From: an uncultured Bacteroidota bacterium
Lineage (GTDB): Bacteria; Bacteroidota; Bacteroidia; Flavobacteriales; Flavobacteriaceae
Direction: 5' to 3'
NCBI GenBank assembly: GCA_902597545.1
Contig: CACJYD010000012.1
Location: 1-48,578, forward strand
DNA: 48,578 nt
Positions 1 through 8,162 of the stretch are shown in pieces (position 1 is the stretch's first letter; every line of letters begins with the position of its first letter). Below the pieces are notes generated by a model that ran no database searches, had not been told where the DNA came from, and worked only from the letters and a program-made list of their open reading frames with translations. The position numbers and the translations under genes are program-made.

Positions 1-504
1 TTTTGTTAGTTTAAAACCATCTTTAGCCAATTCTAATGCTGGCTTAAAAATTGAATCTAACGGCAATGTTCCAAACTTTTCATAAACCTCAAATAAACCA
101 GCTACAGTTCCTGGAACTCCAATTGATAAAGAACCTTCTCTACTTAAATTTTTGATGATATTTCCATTTTTATCCAAATACATATTCTCACTTGAAAGTA
201 ATGGAGCTTTTTCTCTGTAATCAATACTACCATATTGAGAATTACTAGTTCTGTATACCATAAATCCTCCACCTCCCAAATTACCGGCATTAGGATAAAC
301 AACAGAAAGAGCCAAATCAGTAGCTATCATAGCATCAAATGCATTTCCACCCATTTTTAATATCTTATGGCCAGCTTTTGTAGCCTCATATTTAGCTGTA
401 ACAATAGCAAAATTCTTATAGTGATTTTCATTGTTATAATTTTTACAGGAAAAGGTTATAGATAATAATATAACTAGAACAGTTTTTTCAAAATTATATA
501 ACAT
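1..504 (-). CDS. Gamma-glutamyltransferase, N-terminal part (runs off left edge)
   Basis: The ATG at 504 opens 168 in-frame codons that reach base 1 without a stop. The N-terminus is a lipoprotein signal (hydrophobic residues 8-18, lipobox TFSC, Cys20). It is followed by the gamma-glutamyltransferase N-terminal pattern: KAGHKILKMGGNAFDAM, then NLGGGGFMVYR, IDYREKAPL and SIGVPGTVAGLFEVYEKFGT. GGTs are N-terminal-nucleophile enzymes that cleave glutathione gamma-glutamyl bonds outside the cytoplasm; the nucleophilic Thr lies in the later small subunit, which is absent here. A matching C-terminal GGT part lies on the opposite strand at about 840-1811, fused to GlmM. By comparison with E. coli GGT, about 73 residues (about 220 bp) separate the two pieces, so the break should lie just left of the window. 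A TATATTTA box (520-513) precedes the gene. Confidence 0.88.
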   Translation of the reverse strand, partial: MLYNFEKTVLVILLSITFSCKNYNNENHYKNFAIVTAKYEATKAGHKILKMGGNAFDAMIATDLALSVVYPNAGNLGGGGFMVYRTSNSQYGSIDYREKAPLLSSENMYLDKNGNIIKNLSREGSLSIGVPGTVAGLFEVYEKFGTLPLDSIFKPALELAKDGFKLTK

Positions 505-512
505 ATGATTGA

Positions 513-520
513 TAAATATA
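513..520 (-). promoter_or_regulatory. Candidate -7 box for the GGT gene
   Basis: TATATTTA on the minus strand ends 8 nt before the GGT ATG at 504. It matches the Bacteroidota -7 consensus TAnnTTTG except for the last base. It lies back to back with the glmM box at 535-542. Confidence 0.45.
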
Positions 521-534
521 TAATATTCGAATTG

Positions 535-542
535 TATATTTG
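535..542 (+). promoter_or_regulatory. -7 promoter box (TAnnTTTG) for glmM
   Basis: TATATTTG is an exact match to the Bacteroidota -7 consensus and ends 6 nt before the ATG at 549. Its last three bases form an in-frame TTG that could be mistaken for a start codon. No clear -33 TTG is seen at the usual spacing. Confidence 0.65.
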
Positions 543-548
543 AAAAAA

Positions 549-1811
549 ATGACACTAATAAGCTCTATTTCAGGAATCAGAGGCACAGTGAATGGAACAA
601 ATCAGACGAGTTTGACGCCAATAGATGTGGTTAGATATGTAAGTGCATATGGAACATGGATTAATACAAAAAAAAAGAGCAGTACCGTTGTTGTTGGTCG
701 TGATGGTAGAATTTCAGGTAAAAGTCTTTTAGAACTAGTTAAATCAACTTTAATTAGCTTAGGAATTAATGTCATTGATACAGGCTTATCAACAACTCCT
801 ACAACACAAATCATTATAAAAGAAAAAAATGCTGATGGAGGAATATTAACAAAGGAAGATTTTTTGCTTTACAAACCAGTCTGGAGGCAACCCTTTATTT
901 TTGAATTCGATGATTTAAAAATCATTACTATGGGCTTGCCATCGTCAGGTGGAATAGTTTTGTCCCAAATTTTAAAATCAATTGAACTTATTTCACTAGA
1001 TAATTATAAGACAAGAGATATAAATTATATTAAAACTTTAATTGAACTTGAAAAGATTTCATTTGCTGACAGAAGTAGATTTTTGGGAGATCCAGAATTT
1101 TATGATACAAAAATTATAAATTCTTTAGTGAGTACTGATTATTTAAACAAAAGAATTAAATCCATTGATTTTTCCAATCCAAAACCATCAAGTGAAATTT
1201 ATCCAGGTAACATTTCATTTAAGGAATCAAATGAAACAACCCACTATTCTATATTAGATTCATTTGGAAATGCAGTTTCTGTTACCACAACATTGAATTC
1301 AAACTTTGGTTCTAAAATTGTTATTCCGTCTCTTGGTTTTTTTATGAACAATGAAATGGATGATTTTTCAATTAAGACTGGAAGTCCCAACATATATGGT
1401 TTGATTGGTGGTAAAGTTAATTCTATTCAACCACAAAAAAGAATGTTAAGTTCAATGACGCCAACTATAATTGAGAAAGATGGAAAGCTTTCAATGATCT
1501 TGGGAAGTCCTGGTGGCCCTACAATCATTACATCAGTTTTACAAACAATTTTAAATGTTTATTTATTTAATGATAATCTAAAAGAGGCAGTAGATCATCC
1601 AAGATTTCATCATTTGTGGCTCCCTGATAAAATTTATTTTGAGGAAGGTGCTTTTAAACAAACAATCATAGATTCATTAAAAATTATAGGATATAATTTT
1701 AATTCAAAAACCTCTTCAATTGGAAGAGTAGATGCAATATATATTGATCAAAATAAGAAAATTTATGCAGCGGCGGATCCAAGAGGAGATGATTATGCTT
1801 CTGGAGAATAA
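549..1811 (+). CDS. Chimeric ORF: GlmM N-terminus fused to GGT C-terminus
   Basis: Residues 1-99 are the N-terminal domain of phosphoglucosamine mutase: MTLISSISGIRGT, VVVGRDGRISG, TGLSTTPT and ADGGI. In GlmM this should lead into the TASHNP loop with the catalytic phosphoserine, but at residue 98-101 the frame passes into GGILTKEDFLLYKPVW, a gamma-glutamyltransferase motif. Residues about 100-420 are GGT-like: LPSSGGI, FADRSRFLGDPEF, the processing site before ETTHYS (T230 is the likely nucleophile), NNEMDDFS, MTPTI, GSPGGP and PRFHHLW. The chimera has neither a GlmM active site nor the GGT large subunit, so it should be inactive as either enzyme. The start is ATG 549, because the TTG at 540 is part of the -7 box. 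uvrA follows after 40 bp. The ORF could be an assembly or amplification chimera, or a real inversion; see findings. Confidence 0.85.
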   Translation: MTLISSISGIRGTVNGTNQTSLTPIDVVRYVSAYGTWINTKKKSSTVVVGRDGRISGKSLLELVKSTLISLGINVIDTGLSTTPTTQIIIKEKNADGGILTKEDFLLYKPVWRQPFIFEFDDLKIITMGLPSSGGIVLSQILKSIELISLDNYKTRDINYIKTLIELEKISFADRSRFLGDPEFYDTKIINSLVSTDYLNKRIKSIDFSNPKPSSEIYPGNISFKESNETTHYSILDSFGNAVSVTTTLNSNFGSKIVIPSLGFFMNNEMDDFSIKTGSPNIYGLIGGKVNSIQPQKRMLSSMTPTIIEKDGKLSMILGSPGGPTIITSVLQTILNVYLFNDNLKEAVDHPRFHHLWLPDKIYFEEGAFKQTIIDSLKIIGYNFNSKTSSIGRVDAIYIDQNKKIYAAADPRGDDYASGE

Positions 1812-1827
1812 ATCATGTAATTTATTC
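1806..1827 (+). other. AT-rich inverted repeat overlapping a stop codon
   Basis: GAATAAAT and ATTTATTC form a perfect 8-bp stem around a 6-nt CATGTA loop, and the repeat includes the stop codon at 1809-1811. No U-tract follows directly; the run of seven T is at 1844-1850, just before the uvrA start. It could be a weak transcript-end structure, but A-T pairs dominate and chance is possible. Confidence 0.25.
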
Positions 1828-1851
1828 ATATCTTCATAGATTATTTTTTTG

Positions 1852-4665
1852 ATGAGTAATAAAATTTCTATCAGGGGTTGTAAAGTTCATAATTTAAAAA
1901 ATATTGATTTAGATATTCCAAGAAATAAGTTGGTAATTGTAACGGGTGTTTCTGGAAGTGGTAAGTCTTCTCTTGCTTTTGATACAATCTACTCTGAAGC
2001 CCAAAGAAGATATTTAGAAACCTTTTCTGTTTATGCTAGACAATTTATAGGTGATTTAAAAAGACCTGATGTTGATAAAATAAGTGGTTTATCTCCAGTT
2101 GTTGCCATAGAACAAAAAACAACGTCTAAGAATCCTAGGTCTACTGTTGGTACAACAACTGAAATTTATGATTTCTTGAGATTGTTATTTGCCCGGGTAT
2201 CCGATGCTTACAGCTATTCAACCAAAAAGAAAATGATTACCTACACTGATGATGAAATCTTTCACTTAATCAGAAAAAAATATTTAAATCAAAAAATAAC
2301 AATTTTCTCCCCTGTTATTAAATCCAGAAAAGGAAGTTATAAAGATTTATTTGTTAGTATAAAAAAACAGGGATTCAATAAGGTGAGAATTGATGATGAA
2401 ATAATTGAAATCTATGAGGGAATGGAACTTGATAGATACAAAATACACAATATTGAAATTTTGATTGATAAGTTTACTATTGATGATGATGATTCACATC
2501 AAAGGCTTCGTGAGAGTATAACAACTGCTTTGTATAATGGAAATAATTCTTTATTAATAATTAAAGATGATGAGCTTTCATACTATAGTAAAAACTTGAT
2601 ATGTCCTGATACAGGTGTGTCTTATGAAAAACCGGAGCCGAATACATTTTCGTTTAACTCACCTGCTGGAATGTGTAATAGATGTAATGGATTAGGAAAT
2701 ATTTATACAATAGATTTAGATCAATTAATCCCAGACAAATCAAAATCTATCTACAAAGGAGGAATTACTGCTCTTGGTGAATTCAAGGAAAATTGGGTTT
2801 TTAAGCAAATTCAAAATATATCCAACAAATATGATTTTGATATCAAAGATCCCATAAAAAAAATTCCAAAAAAAGCATTGGAGATTATTCTTTATGGAGG
2901 AAAAGAAAGTTTTAAAGTATTGTCAAAATCATTAGGATTAACAAGAGAATACACTATTGATTTTGAGGGTGTAGTTAACTTTATTGAGAATCAGTTTTTT
3001 CAAGTTGATAGTAGAAAAATAAAATCATGGGCTAAAAAATTCATGAAAAATGAAGACTGTGATTTATGTAAAGGTTCAAGATTAAAAAAAGAGTCTCAGT
3101 TTTTTTTAATTGATAACAAGAGTATTTCTCAGGTTAATCAGATGGACATCTCAGATCTAAAAATATGGGTTGATTCTCTTGAAAAAAAGCTAAATCCAAA
3201 AAAGAGAAAAATTGCCTTTGAAATTATCAATGAAATCTCAAAGAGGATTGATTTTATTATTGATGTTGGATTAGATTATCTAAATTTAAATCGTCAAACA
3301 AAATCACTTTCGGGTGGAGAGTCTCAAAGAATTAGATTAGCTACGCAAATTGGTTCACAACTTGAAGATGTTTTGTACATCTTGGATGAACCGTCAATTG
3401 GTTTACATCAAATAGATAATAATAAATTAATTAAATCATTAAAGAAATTAAGAGATTTAAATAACAGTGTTATCGTTGTTGAGCATGATAAAGAAATAAT
3501 GGTCCAGTCTGATCATATTATTGATATTGGACCAGGTGCTGGTAAAAATGGTGGCAATATTACGTTTCAGGGTTCATATTCTAAAATTTTAAAATCAAAT
3601 TCTATAACTGCAGATTATTTAAATGGGAAAAAAATTATAAAGAAGGTTAGCGATTGCCCTGTTAATAATAATTTTCTAACGCTGCATGGTTGTAATGGCA
3701 ATAATTTAAAGAATATAAAATTAAATATTCCATTGGGTAAAATTATTGGTGTTTGTGGTGTTTCAGGAAGTGGTAAATCATCATTGATAAATCAGACACT
3801 TTATCCAATTTTAAATAATTATTTTTTTAATGGTAGCAAAGAACCACTTGAATTTAAAAAAATAGATGGTATTGAAAATATTGATAAGGTTATACAAATA
3901 AACCAATCTCCAATTGGTAGAACACCAAGAAGTAATCCAGCTACTTATACTGGTTTGTATAATGAGATCAGAGATTTATATTCAAAATTACCTGAGTCTA
4001 GCATTAGAGGATATAAGCCTGGTAGATTTAGTTTTAATGTTAAAGGGGGTAGATGTGAAGAATGTATGGGTGCGGGAATGAAAAAAATTGAGATGAATTT
4101 TTTACCTGACGTATTTGTTGAATGTGATTCATGCAATGGAAGAAGATTTAATAAGGAAACATTATCTGTAAAGTTTAAAAATAAATCAATCTCTGATATT
4201 TTGAACATGACCATTAAAGATGCATCAGAAATTTTTGAGAATTACCCTAAGATAATTAGAAAACTAAATTATTTAAATAAAGTAGGATTAGGTTATATTA
4301 CTCTTGGTCAGCAATCAACAACATTGTCTGGTGGTGAATCGCAAAGAATTAAATTAGCATCAGAATTATCAAAGAAAGATACAGGAAAGACCTTATATAT
4401 ATTTGATGAACCAACAACTGGTTTGCATTTTGAGGACATTAAAGTTTTACTTGATATAATTTTTGAATTATCTGAAAAAGGTAATTCAATTATAATTATT
4501 GAGCACAATATCGATGTTTTAAAAGTTTCAGATTATATCATTGAGCTAGGTCCTGGAGGTGGAAAAAATGGAGGTAGTATTACTTTTGAAGGGTACCTTC
4601 AAGATATATTTAAGAATAAAAAATCAGTCACCGGTCCGTTTATAAAAAAGGAGCTAAATTTATAG
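1852..4665 (+). CDS. uvrA: UvrABC excision repair ATPase subunit A
   Basis: This 937-residue protein is the damage-recognition ATPase of nucleotide excision repair, which loads UvrB on distorted DNA. Walker A of the first nucleotide-binding domain is GVSGSGKSS at 32-40, and a second GVSGSGKSS lies in the C-terminal half. Both ABC signatures (LSGGESQRIRLA and LSGGESQRIKLA) and both Walker B regions (LYILDEPSIGLH and LYIFDEPTTGLH) are present. Zinc-binding Cys pairs are visible as CNRCNGLG, CDLCKGSR, CEECMGAGM and CDSCNGRR. Length matches bacterial UvrA. The start is ATG 1852; the TTG just before it is not needed. The LOG gene begins 1 bp after the stop, so they are probably co-transcribed. GGT probably preceded uvrA in the undisturbed genome. 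Confidence 0.97.
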   Translation: MSNKISIRGCKVHNLKNIDLDIPRNKLVIVTGVSGSGKSSLAFDTIYSEAQRRYLETFSVYARQFIGDLKRPDVDKISGLSPVVAIEQKTTSKNPRSTVGTTTEIYDFLRLLFARVSDAYSYSTKKKMITYTDDEIFHLIRKKYLNQKITIFSPVIKSRKGSYKDLFVSIKKQGFNKVRIDDEIIEIYEGMELDRYKIHNIEILIDKFTIDDDDSHQRLRESITTALYNGNNSLLIIKDDELSYYSKNLICPDTGVSYEKPEPNTFSFNSPAGMCNRCNGLGNIYTIDLDQLIPDKSKSIYKGGITALGEFKENWVFKQIQNISNKYDFDIKDPIKKIPKKALEIILYGGKESFKVLSKSLGLTREYTIDFEGVVNFIENQFFQVDSRKIKSWAKKFMKNEDCDLCKGSRLKKESQFFLIDNKSISQVNQMDISDLKIWVDSLEKKLNPKKRKIAFEIINEISKRIDFIIDVGLDYLNLNRQTKSLSGGESQRIRLATQIGSQLEDVLYILDEPSIGLHQIDNNKLIKSLKKLRDLNNSVIVVEHDKEIMVQSDHIIDIGPGAGKNGGNITFQGSYSKILKSNSITADYLNGKKIIKKVSDCPVNNNFLTLHGCNGNNLKNIKLNIPLGKIIGVCGVSGSGKSSLINQTLYPILNNYFFNGSKEPLEFKKIDGIENIDKVIQINQSPIGRTPRSNPATYTGLYNEIRDLYSKLPESSIRGYKPGRFSFNVKGGRCEECMGAGMKKIEMNFLPDVFVECDSCNGRRFNKETLSVKFKNKSISDILNMTIKDASEIFENYPKIIRKLNYLNKVGLGYITLGQQSTTLSGGESQRIKLASELSKKDTGKTLYIFDEPTTGLHFEDIKVLLDIIFELSEKGNSIIIIEHNIDVLKVSDYIIELGPGGGKNGGSITFEGYLQDIFKNKKSVTGPFIKKELNL

Positions 4666-4666
4666 T

Positions 4667-5341
4667 ATGGAATCAGAAAATTGGATTGAAAAATCTCATG
4701 ACTCTTGGTCTGTCTTCAAAATAATGGGAGAATTAGTTGAGGGTTATGAGAAACTCTCTCAGCTAGGACCATGCGTTTCTATCTTCGGGTCAGCACGTAC
4801 AAAGCCTGATAATAAATTTTACAAAGAAACAGTTGAAATTTCAGAGTCTATAGTAAAGTTAGGATTGGGGGTTATTACAGGTGGTGGGCCTGGAATAATG
4901 GAGGCTGCTAACAAAGGAGCTCAAAAAGCTGGAGGTGTTTCAGTTGGCTTAAATATTGATTTACCTCATGAGCAAATGCCAAACCCTTTTATTGACTCGG
5001 ATAAAGTAATTGATTTTGATTATTTTTTTGTTAGAAAAGTAATGTTTGTCAGATATGCACAAGCATTTGTAGTAATGCCCGGTGGATTTGGCACGTTGGA
5101 TGAGTTCTTTGAGGCTATAACTTTAATACAAACTCATAAAATTGAAAGATTTCCTGTAATTCTATATGGCTCTGAATTTTGGTCTGGATGTATTGAATGG
5201 ATTAAAAACATTGTTTGTAAAAAATTTAATAATGTTTCCGATAATGAAATGTTTTTATTTGAATTAGTTGATTCTAAAAATGAAATCATAGAAATACTTA
5301 AAAAATTCTATGATAAGAAGAAATTTGCCCCTAATTTCTAA
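4667..5341 (+). CDS. LOG-family (TIGR00730-type) nucleotide-binding protein
   Basis: The 224-residue protein has a Rossmann-like fold with the LOG/lysine-decarboxylase-like signatures: VSIFGSARTKPD, GGGPGIMEAANKGA, then FFVRKVMFVRYAQAF and MPGGFGTLDEFFEA. The paired GGGPGxMEA and PGGFGTxxE motifs are those of the cytokinin riboside 5'-monophosphate phosphoribohydrolase family, which cleaves nucleoside 5'-monophosphates to free base and ribose 5-phosphate. The substrate in this organism cannot be read from sequence. The ATG lies 1 nt after the uvrA stop and the next gene starts 3 nt after this stop, indicating an operon. It is cytosolic, with no signal peptide. Confidence 0.85.
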   Translation: MESENWIEKSHDSWSVFKIMGELVEGYEKLSQLGPCVSIFGSARTKPDNKFYKETVEISESIVKLGLGVITGGGPGIMEAANKGAQKAGGVSVGLNIDLPHEQMPNPFIDSDKVIDFDYFFVRKVMFVRYAQAFVVMPGGFGTLDEFFEAITLIQTHKIERFPVILYGSEFWSGCIEWIKNIVCKKFNNVSDNEMFLFELVDSKNEIIEILKKFYDKKKFAPNF

Positions 5342-5344
5342 AAA

Positions 5345-8119
5345 TTGAAATATACCTTTTTTAAATTTTTCTTAGCTGTAATATTACTAGTATCGTTTAA
5401 AAATAATTCTCAACATATTCATAATATTGATGCAGAATTCATCATTAAGGAAAAAAAGTTAAAAGTAGTTCAAGAATCTATTTTTTATAATTCATTTACA
5501 ACTAATTTATCTAATATAATAGTTTATGATTGGAACAATTCCTATTCCTCTATGGATACCCCACTTGCAAAAAAACTATATAGTGAATATGACTCCTCAA
5601 TACTAAAATCTGAAGATAATAACAGAGGAAAAACTGTAATAAAGTCTGTTTTAATTAATGACGATCCAGTAATATGGAAAAGGGTTCCTAATAATCAGGA
5701 TTTAATTGAACTTACATTAAAAGAGAGTGTTGGACAATTTCAAAATCTTAAAATAACTTTTGAATATGATTTAATAATTCCGAATTACATTTTAGATTAT
5801 GGTTTAGCCAATAACAATTATGTTAATTTAAAAAATTGTTTTTTCAGATTTGCACCAATATTAAATGATAAAAGGGCAAAATTTTCAAATCTTGGATTGG
5901 ATGACAAGTTTTTATTAAAATCTAAAATAAATTTAAATCTAAAATACGATTCAAATTTATTTATTGCAACCAATTTAATTGAAATAAATAGACAACAATA
6001 TGTAGATAAAATCGAATCGAAATTTTATGATTCATCAGTAAAAGATTTTGATTTAATATTTTCAAAAGTTGAAGAATTTAAATCTATTGATTTAAATAAT
6101 TTTAAGATTATTACCAACTCAGAAAAAATACTCTCATTGGATGAGTCTAATTTTAAAAACATTAATGATTTTTTTAGCTCTTATCATTTTGATGTTGAAT
6201 CAAAAAAAGTAATAATTGAAACAAATCAGTTTAAAAAAAATTCGCTCTACCCCTATTCAGAAATACCGAAACTTTTAGATCCATTTAAAAACAATTCTTT
6301 AAATGAAATAAATTTTACTAAAAATATCATCAAAATTTTATTGTCAAAATCTTTGAATATTAACACGAGAGAATTTTTTTGGTTTACATCCGGATTGGAA
6401 TTATTTTACCTAGAAAAATACATAGATACTTACTATAAAAATCTCCCATTACTGGGTGAATTATCAAGCTTTTTTTTAATAAAACAACACAATCTATCAT
6501 TAATGAAATTTACTGATCAATTTAAATTGGGATATAAATTTGTAGCAGGAAGAAATTTAAATCAAATGATATCCCTACCATCAAATGAGTTAACTAGAAT
6601 CAATTACAAGATGGGAAACCCTTCAAAATCATTGAGTTCATTAAAACTTTTAAAAAGTTACATAGGTAATGACACTTTTATGTCATCTCTTTCAGATATT
6701 TTTTCTTCAGAAAAAATCATTACAAGCAATGATGAAATTAAAAATTATTTTGAGAAAAATAGTGAACTTAGTTTAGATTGGTTTTTTGATAGCTATATTA
6801 ATTACAGTGGGCAAACTGACTTTAAGATTCACAAAAAAAAATCATCAATCTCAATCAAAAATAAAACATTCAAAGAATTTTCATTGCCAATTCCATTAAG
6901 TTTAAGAAATAATGATAATGAAATCTTTAGAACTTGGATTACTAATGATTATGAATTGGACACAATAGATTTAGCTAATATTAAAGAAATTATTGTTGAT
7001 CCAGAAAAATTTTATTCTGATGGGAATTACAAAAACAATTCACTCAATTTGCAAGAGAAAAATAGATTAAAAACAAGTTTTACATTTTTTTCTGATCTAG
7101 ATGATTCCTCAAGAAATCAAATTTTCTACAGACCACAATTTATATACAACCTTTATGATGGCTTCTCACCTGGAATAACACTAACAAATAAATCTCCATT
7201 TAAAAAAACATTAACCTACATGTTTTCTCCTTTTTATTCTACCATTTCAGAAAAACTAATTGGTAATATCAATCTGAATTACACAAATTATAATTCAAAA
7301 ACTTTTTCATCTAACTATTACTTATCATTATCTAAGTTTCACTATGATACGAACCAAAGTTATTTTAGAATTAGCCCAACAATTTTGTTTACCAAAAGAG
7401 ATAAGAATCTAGTCTCAAACTATAGACAGTATTTTAGATTAAAATATATAAATGTTAACAAAAAAGATGATTTAAGTTCAAGTAAAGATGATTATGGAAT
7501 AACAAAAATTAGTTATATAAATTCTAATCCAGGAGCAAAAAAAAGTTTTTCTTATTCATACGATCTTCAATTAAATAATGAAATAATTAAGAACTCAATT
7601 ACATTAAATTTTAGAAATTTTTTTAACGAATTTAGACAGTATAACCTAAGATTATTCATTGGTAAGTTTTTTAAGAATAGTAATGTTAATGGCTCATACG
7701 ATTTTAGTGTTGATAACCCAAATGATTATTTATTTGATAATTTTTTAATTGGCAGATCTGAAAATACAGGTTTCTATTCTCAACAATATATAAGATATGA
7801 GGGTGCATTTAAATCTAAGGTTAATGATTTTAGTCCTAATGATTTTATATTATCAATAAACAGTGGAATAACAATATGGAAATGGTTTGAAGCATATTTT
7901 GACTTTGGACTATTTAAAAATAAAAAAGAGCCAATTTTTTCTGGATATGATACTGGTTTGAGAATAAATATTATTGAAAATTATTTAGAAGTATTTTTTC
8001 CAGTTTATTCATCAAATGGATCACATTTCGATGATAATTCATACTCAAATAAAATAAGATTTGTATTTACATTTGATCCAGAAAATTTAACAAGCTTATT
8101 CACTCGTAGATGGTTTTAA
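5345..8119 (+). CDS. M1-peptidase-like exported protein with C-terminal beta-barrel, zinc motif missing
   Basis: TTG start 3 nt after the previous stop; no closer ATG exists and the signal peptide (residues 1-23, hydrophobic FFLAVILLVSF) needs this start. Residues about 25-560 resemble gluzincin/M1 aminopeptidases: an N-terminal beta region, then FFWFTSGLELFYLEKY (344-359) like the M1 segment W-x-x-E-G-x-A-x-Y, and an SLDWFFDSYIN segment near the end. The HEXXH zinc motif expected at about 320-335 is absent; that stretch reads NEINFTKNIIKILLSK. From about residue 575 alternating aromatic and polar strands begin (FYRPQFIYNL, PTILF, IRFVFTF), and the protein ends TRRWF, a terminal aromatic as in outer membrane barrels. 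I infer a catalytically dead M1-like domain anchored in the outer membrane. Similar Flavobacteriia proteins are, from memory, annotated as metalloproteases. Confidence 0.7.
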   Translation: MKYTFFKFFLAVILLVSFKNNSQHIHNIDAEFIIKEKKLKVVQESIFYNSFTTNLSNIIVYDWNNSYSSMDTPLAKKLYSEYDSSILKSEDNNRGKTVIKSVLINDDPVIWKRVPNNQDLIELTLKESVGQFQNLKITFEYDLIIPNYILDYGLANNNYVNLKNCFFRFAPILNDKRAKFSNLGLDDKFLLKSKINLNLKYDSNLFIATNLIEINRQQYVDKIESKFYDSSVKDFDLIFSKVEEFKSIDLNNFKIITNSEKILSLDESNFKNINDFFSSYHFDVESKKVIIETNQFKKNSLYPYSEIPKLLDPFKNNSLNEINFTKNIIKILLSKSLNINTREFFWFTSGLELFYLEKYIDTYYKNLPLLGELSSFFLIKQHNLSLMKFTDQFKLGYKFVAGRNLNQMISLPSNELTRINYKMGNPSKSLSSLKLLKSYIGNDTFMSSLSDIFSSEKIITSNDEIKNYFEKNSELSLDWFFDSYINYSGQTDFKIHKKKSSISIKNKTFKEFSLPIPLSLRNNDNEIFRTWITNDYELDTIDLANIKEIIVDPEKFYSDGNYKNNSLNLQEKNRLKTSFTFFSDLDDSSRNQIFYRPQFIYNLYDGFSPGITLTNKSPFKKTLTYMFSPFYSTISEKLIGNINLNYTNYNSKTFSSNYYLSLSKFHYDTNQSYFRISPTILFTKRDKNLVSNYRQYFRLKYINVNKKDDLSSSKDDYGITKISYINSNPGAKKSFSYSYDLQLNNEIIKNSITLNFRNFFNEFRQYNLRLFIGKFFKNSNVNGSYDFSVDNPNDYLFDNFLIGRSENTGFYSQQYIRYEGAFKSKVNDFSPNDFILSINSGITIWKWFEAYFDFGLFKNKKEPIFSGYDTGLRINIIENYLEVFFPVYSSNGSHFDDNSYSNKIRFVFTFDPENLTSLFTRRWF

Positions 8120-8147
8120 TCTTAATTAGATATACTTATAATTTTAG

Positions 8148-8155
8148 TACATTTG
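8148..8155 (+). promoter_or_regulatory. -7 promoter box (TAnnTTTG) for the E1 gene
   Basis: TACATTTG matches the consensus exactly. ATG codons follow at 8157 (1 nt gap) and 8163 (7 nt gap). Since transcription should begin 4-7 nt after the box, 8163 is the likelier start. Confidence 0.6.
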
Positions 8156-8162
8156 AATGCCG

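Noticed and set aside
540-548. TTG start for the glmM-like frame
   Set aside because: The TTG is the end of the TATATTTG promoter box; family proteins begin at MTLI (ATG 549).
549-1811. A true bifunctional GlmM/GGT enzyme
   Set aside because: Both parts lack their catalytic or maturation halves, and the compartments differ (cytosol versus export).
1806-1827. Intrinsic terminator after the chimeric ORF
   Set aside because: The stem is almost all A-T and no U-tract follows directly; listed only as an inverted repeat.
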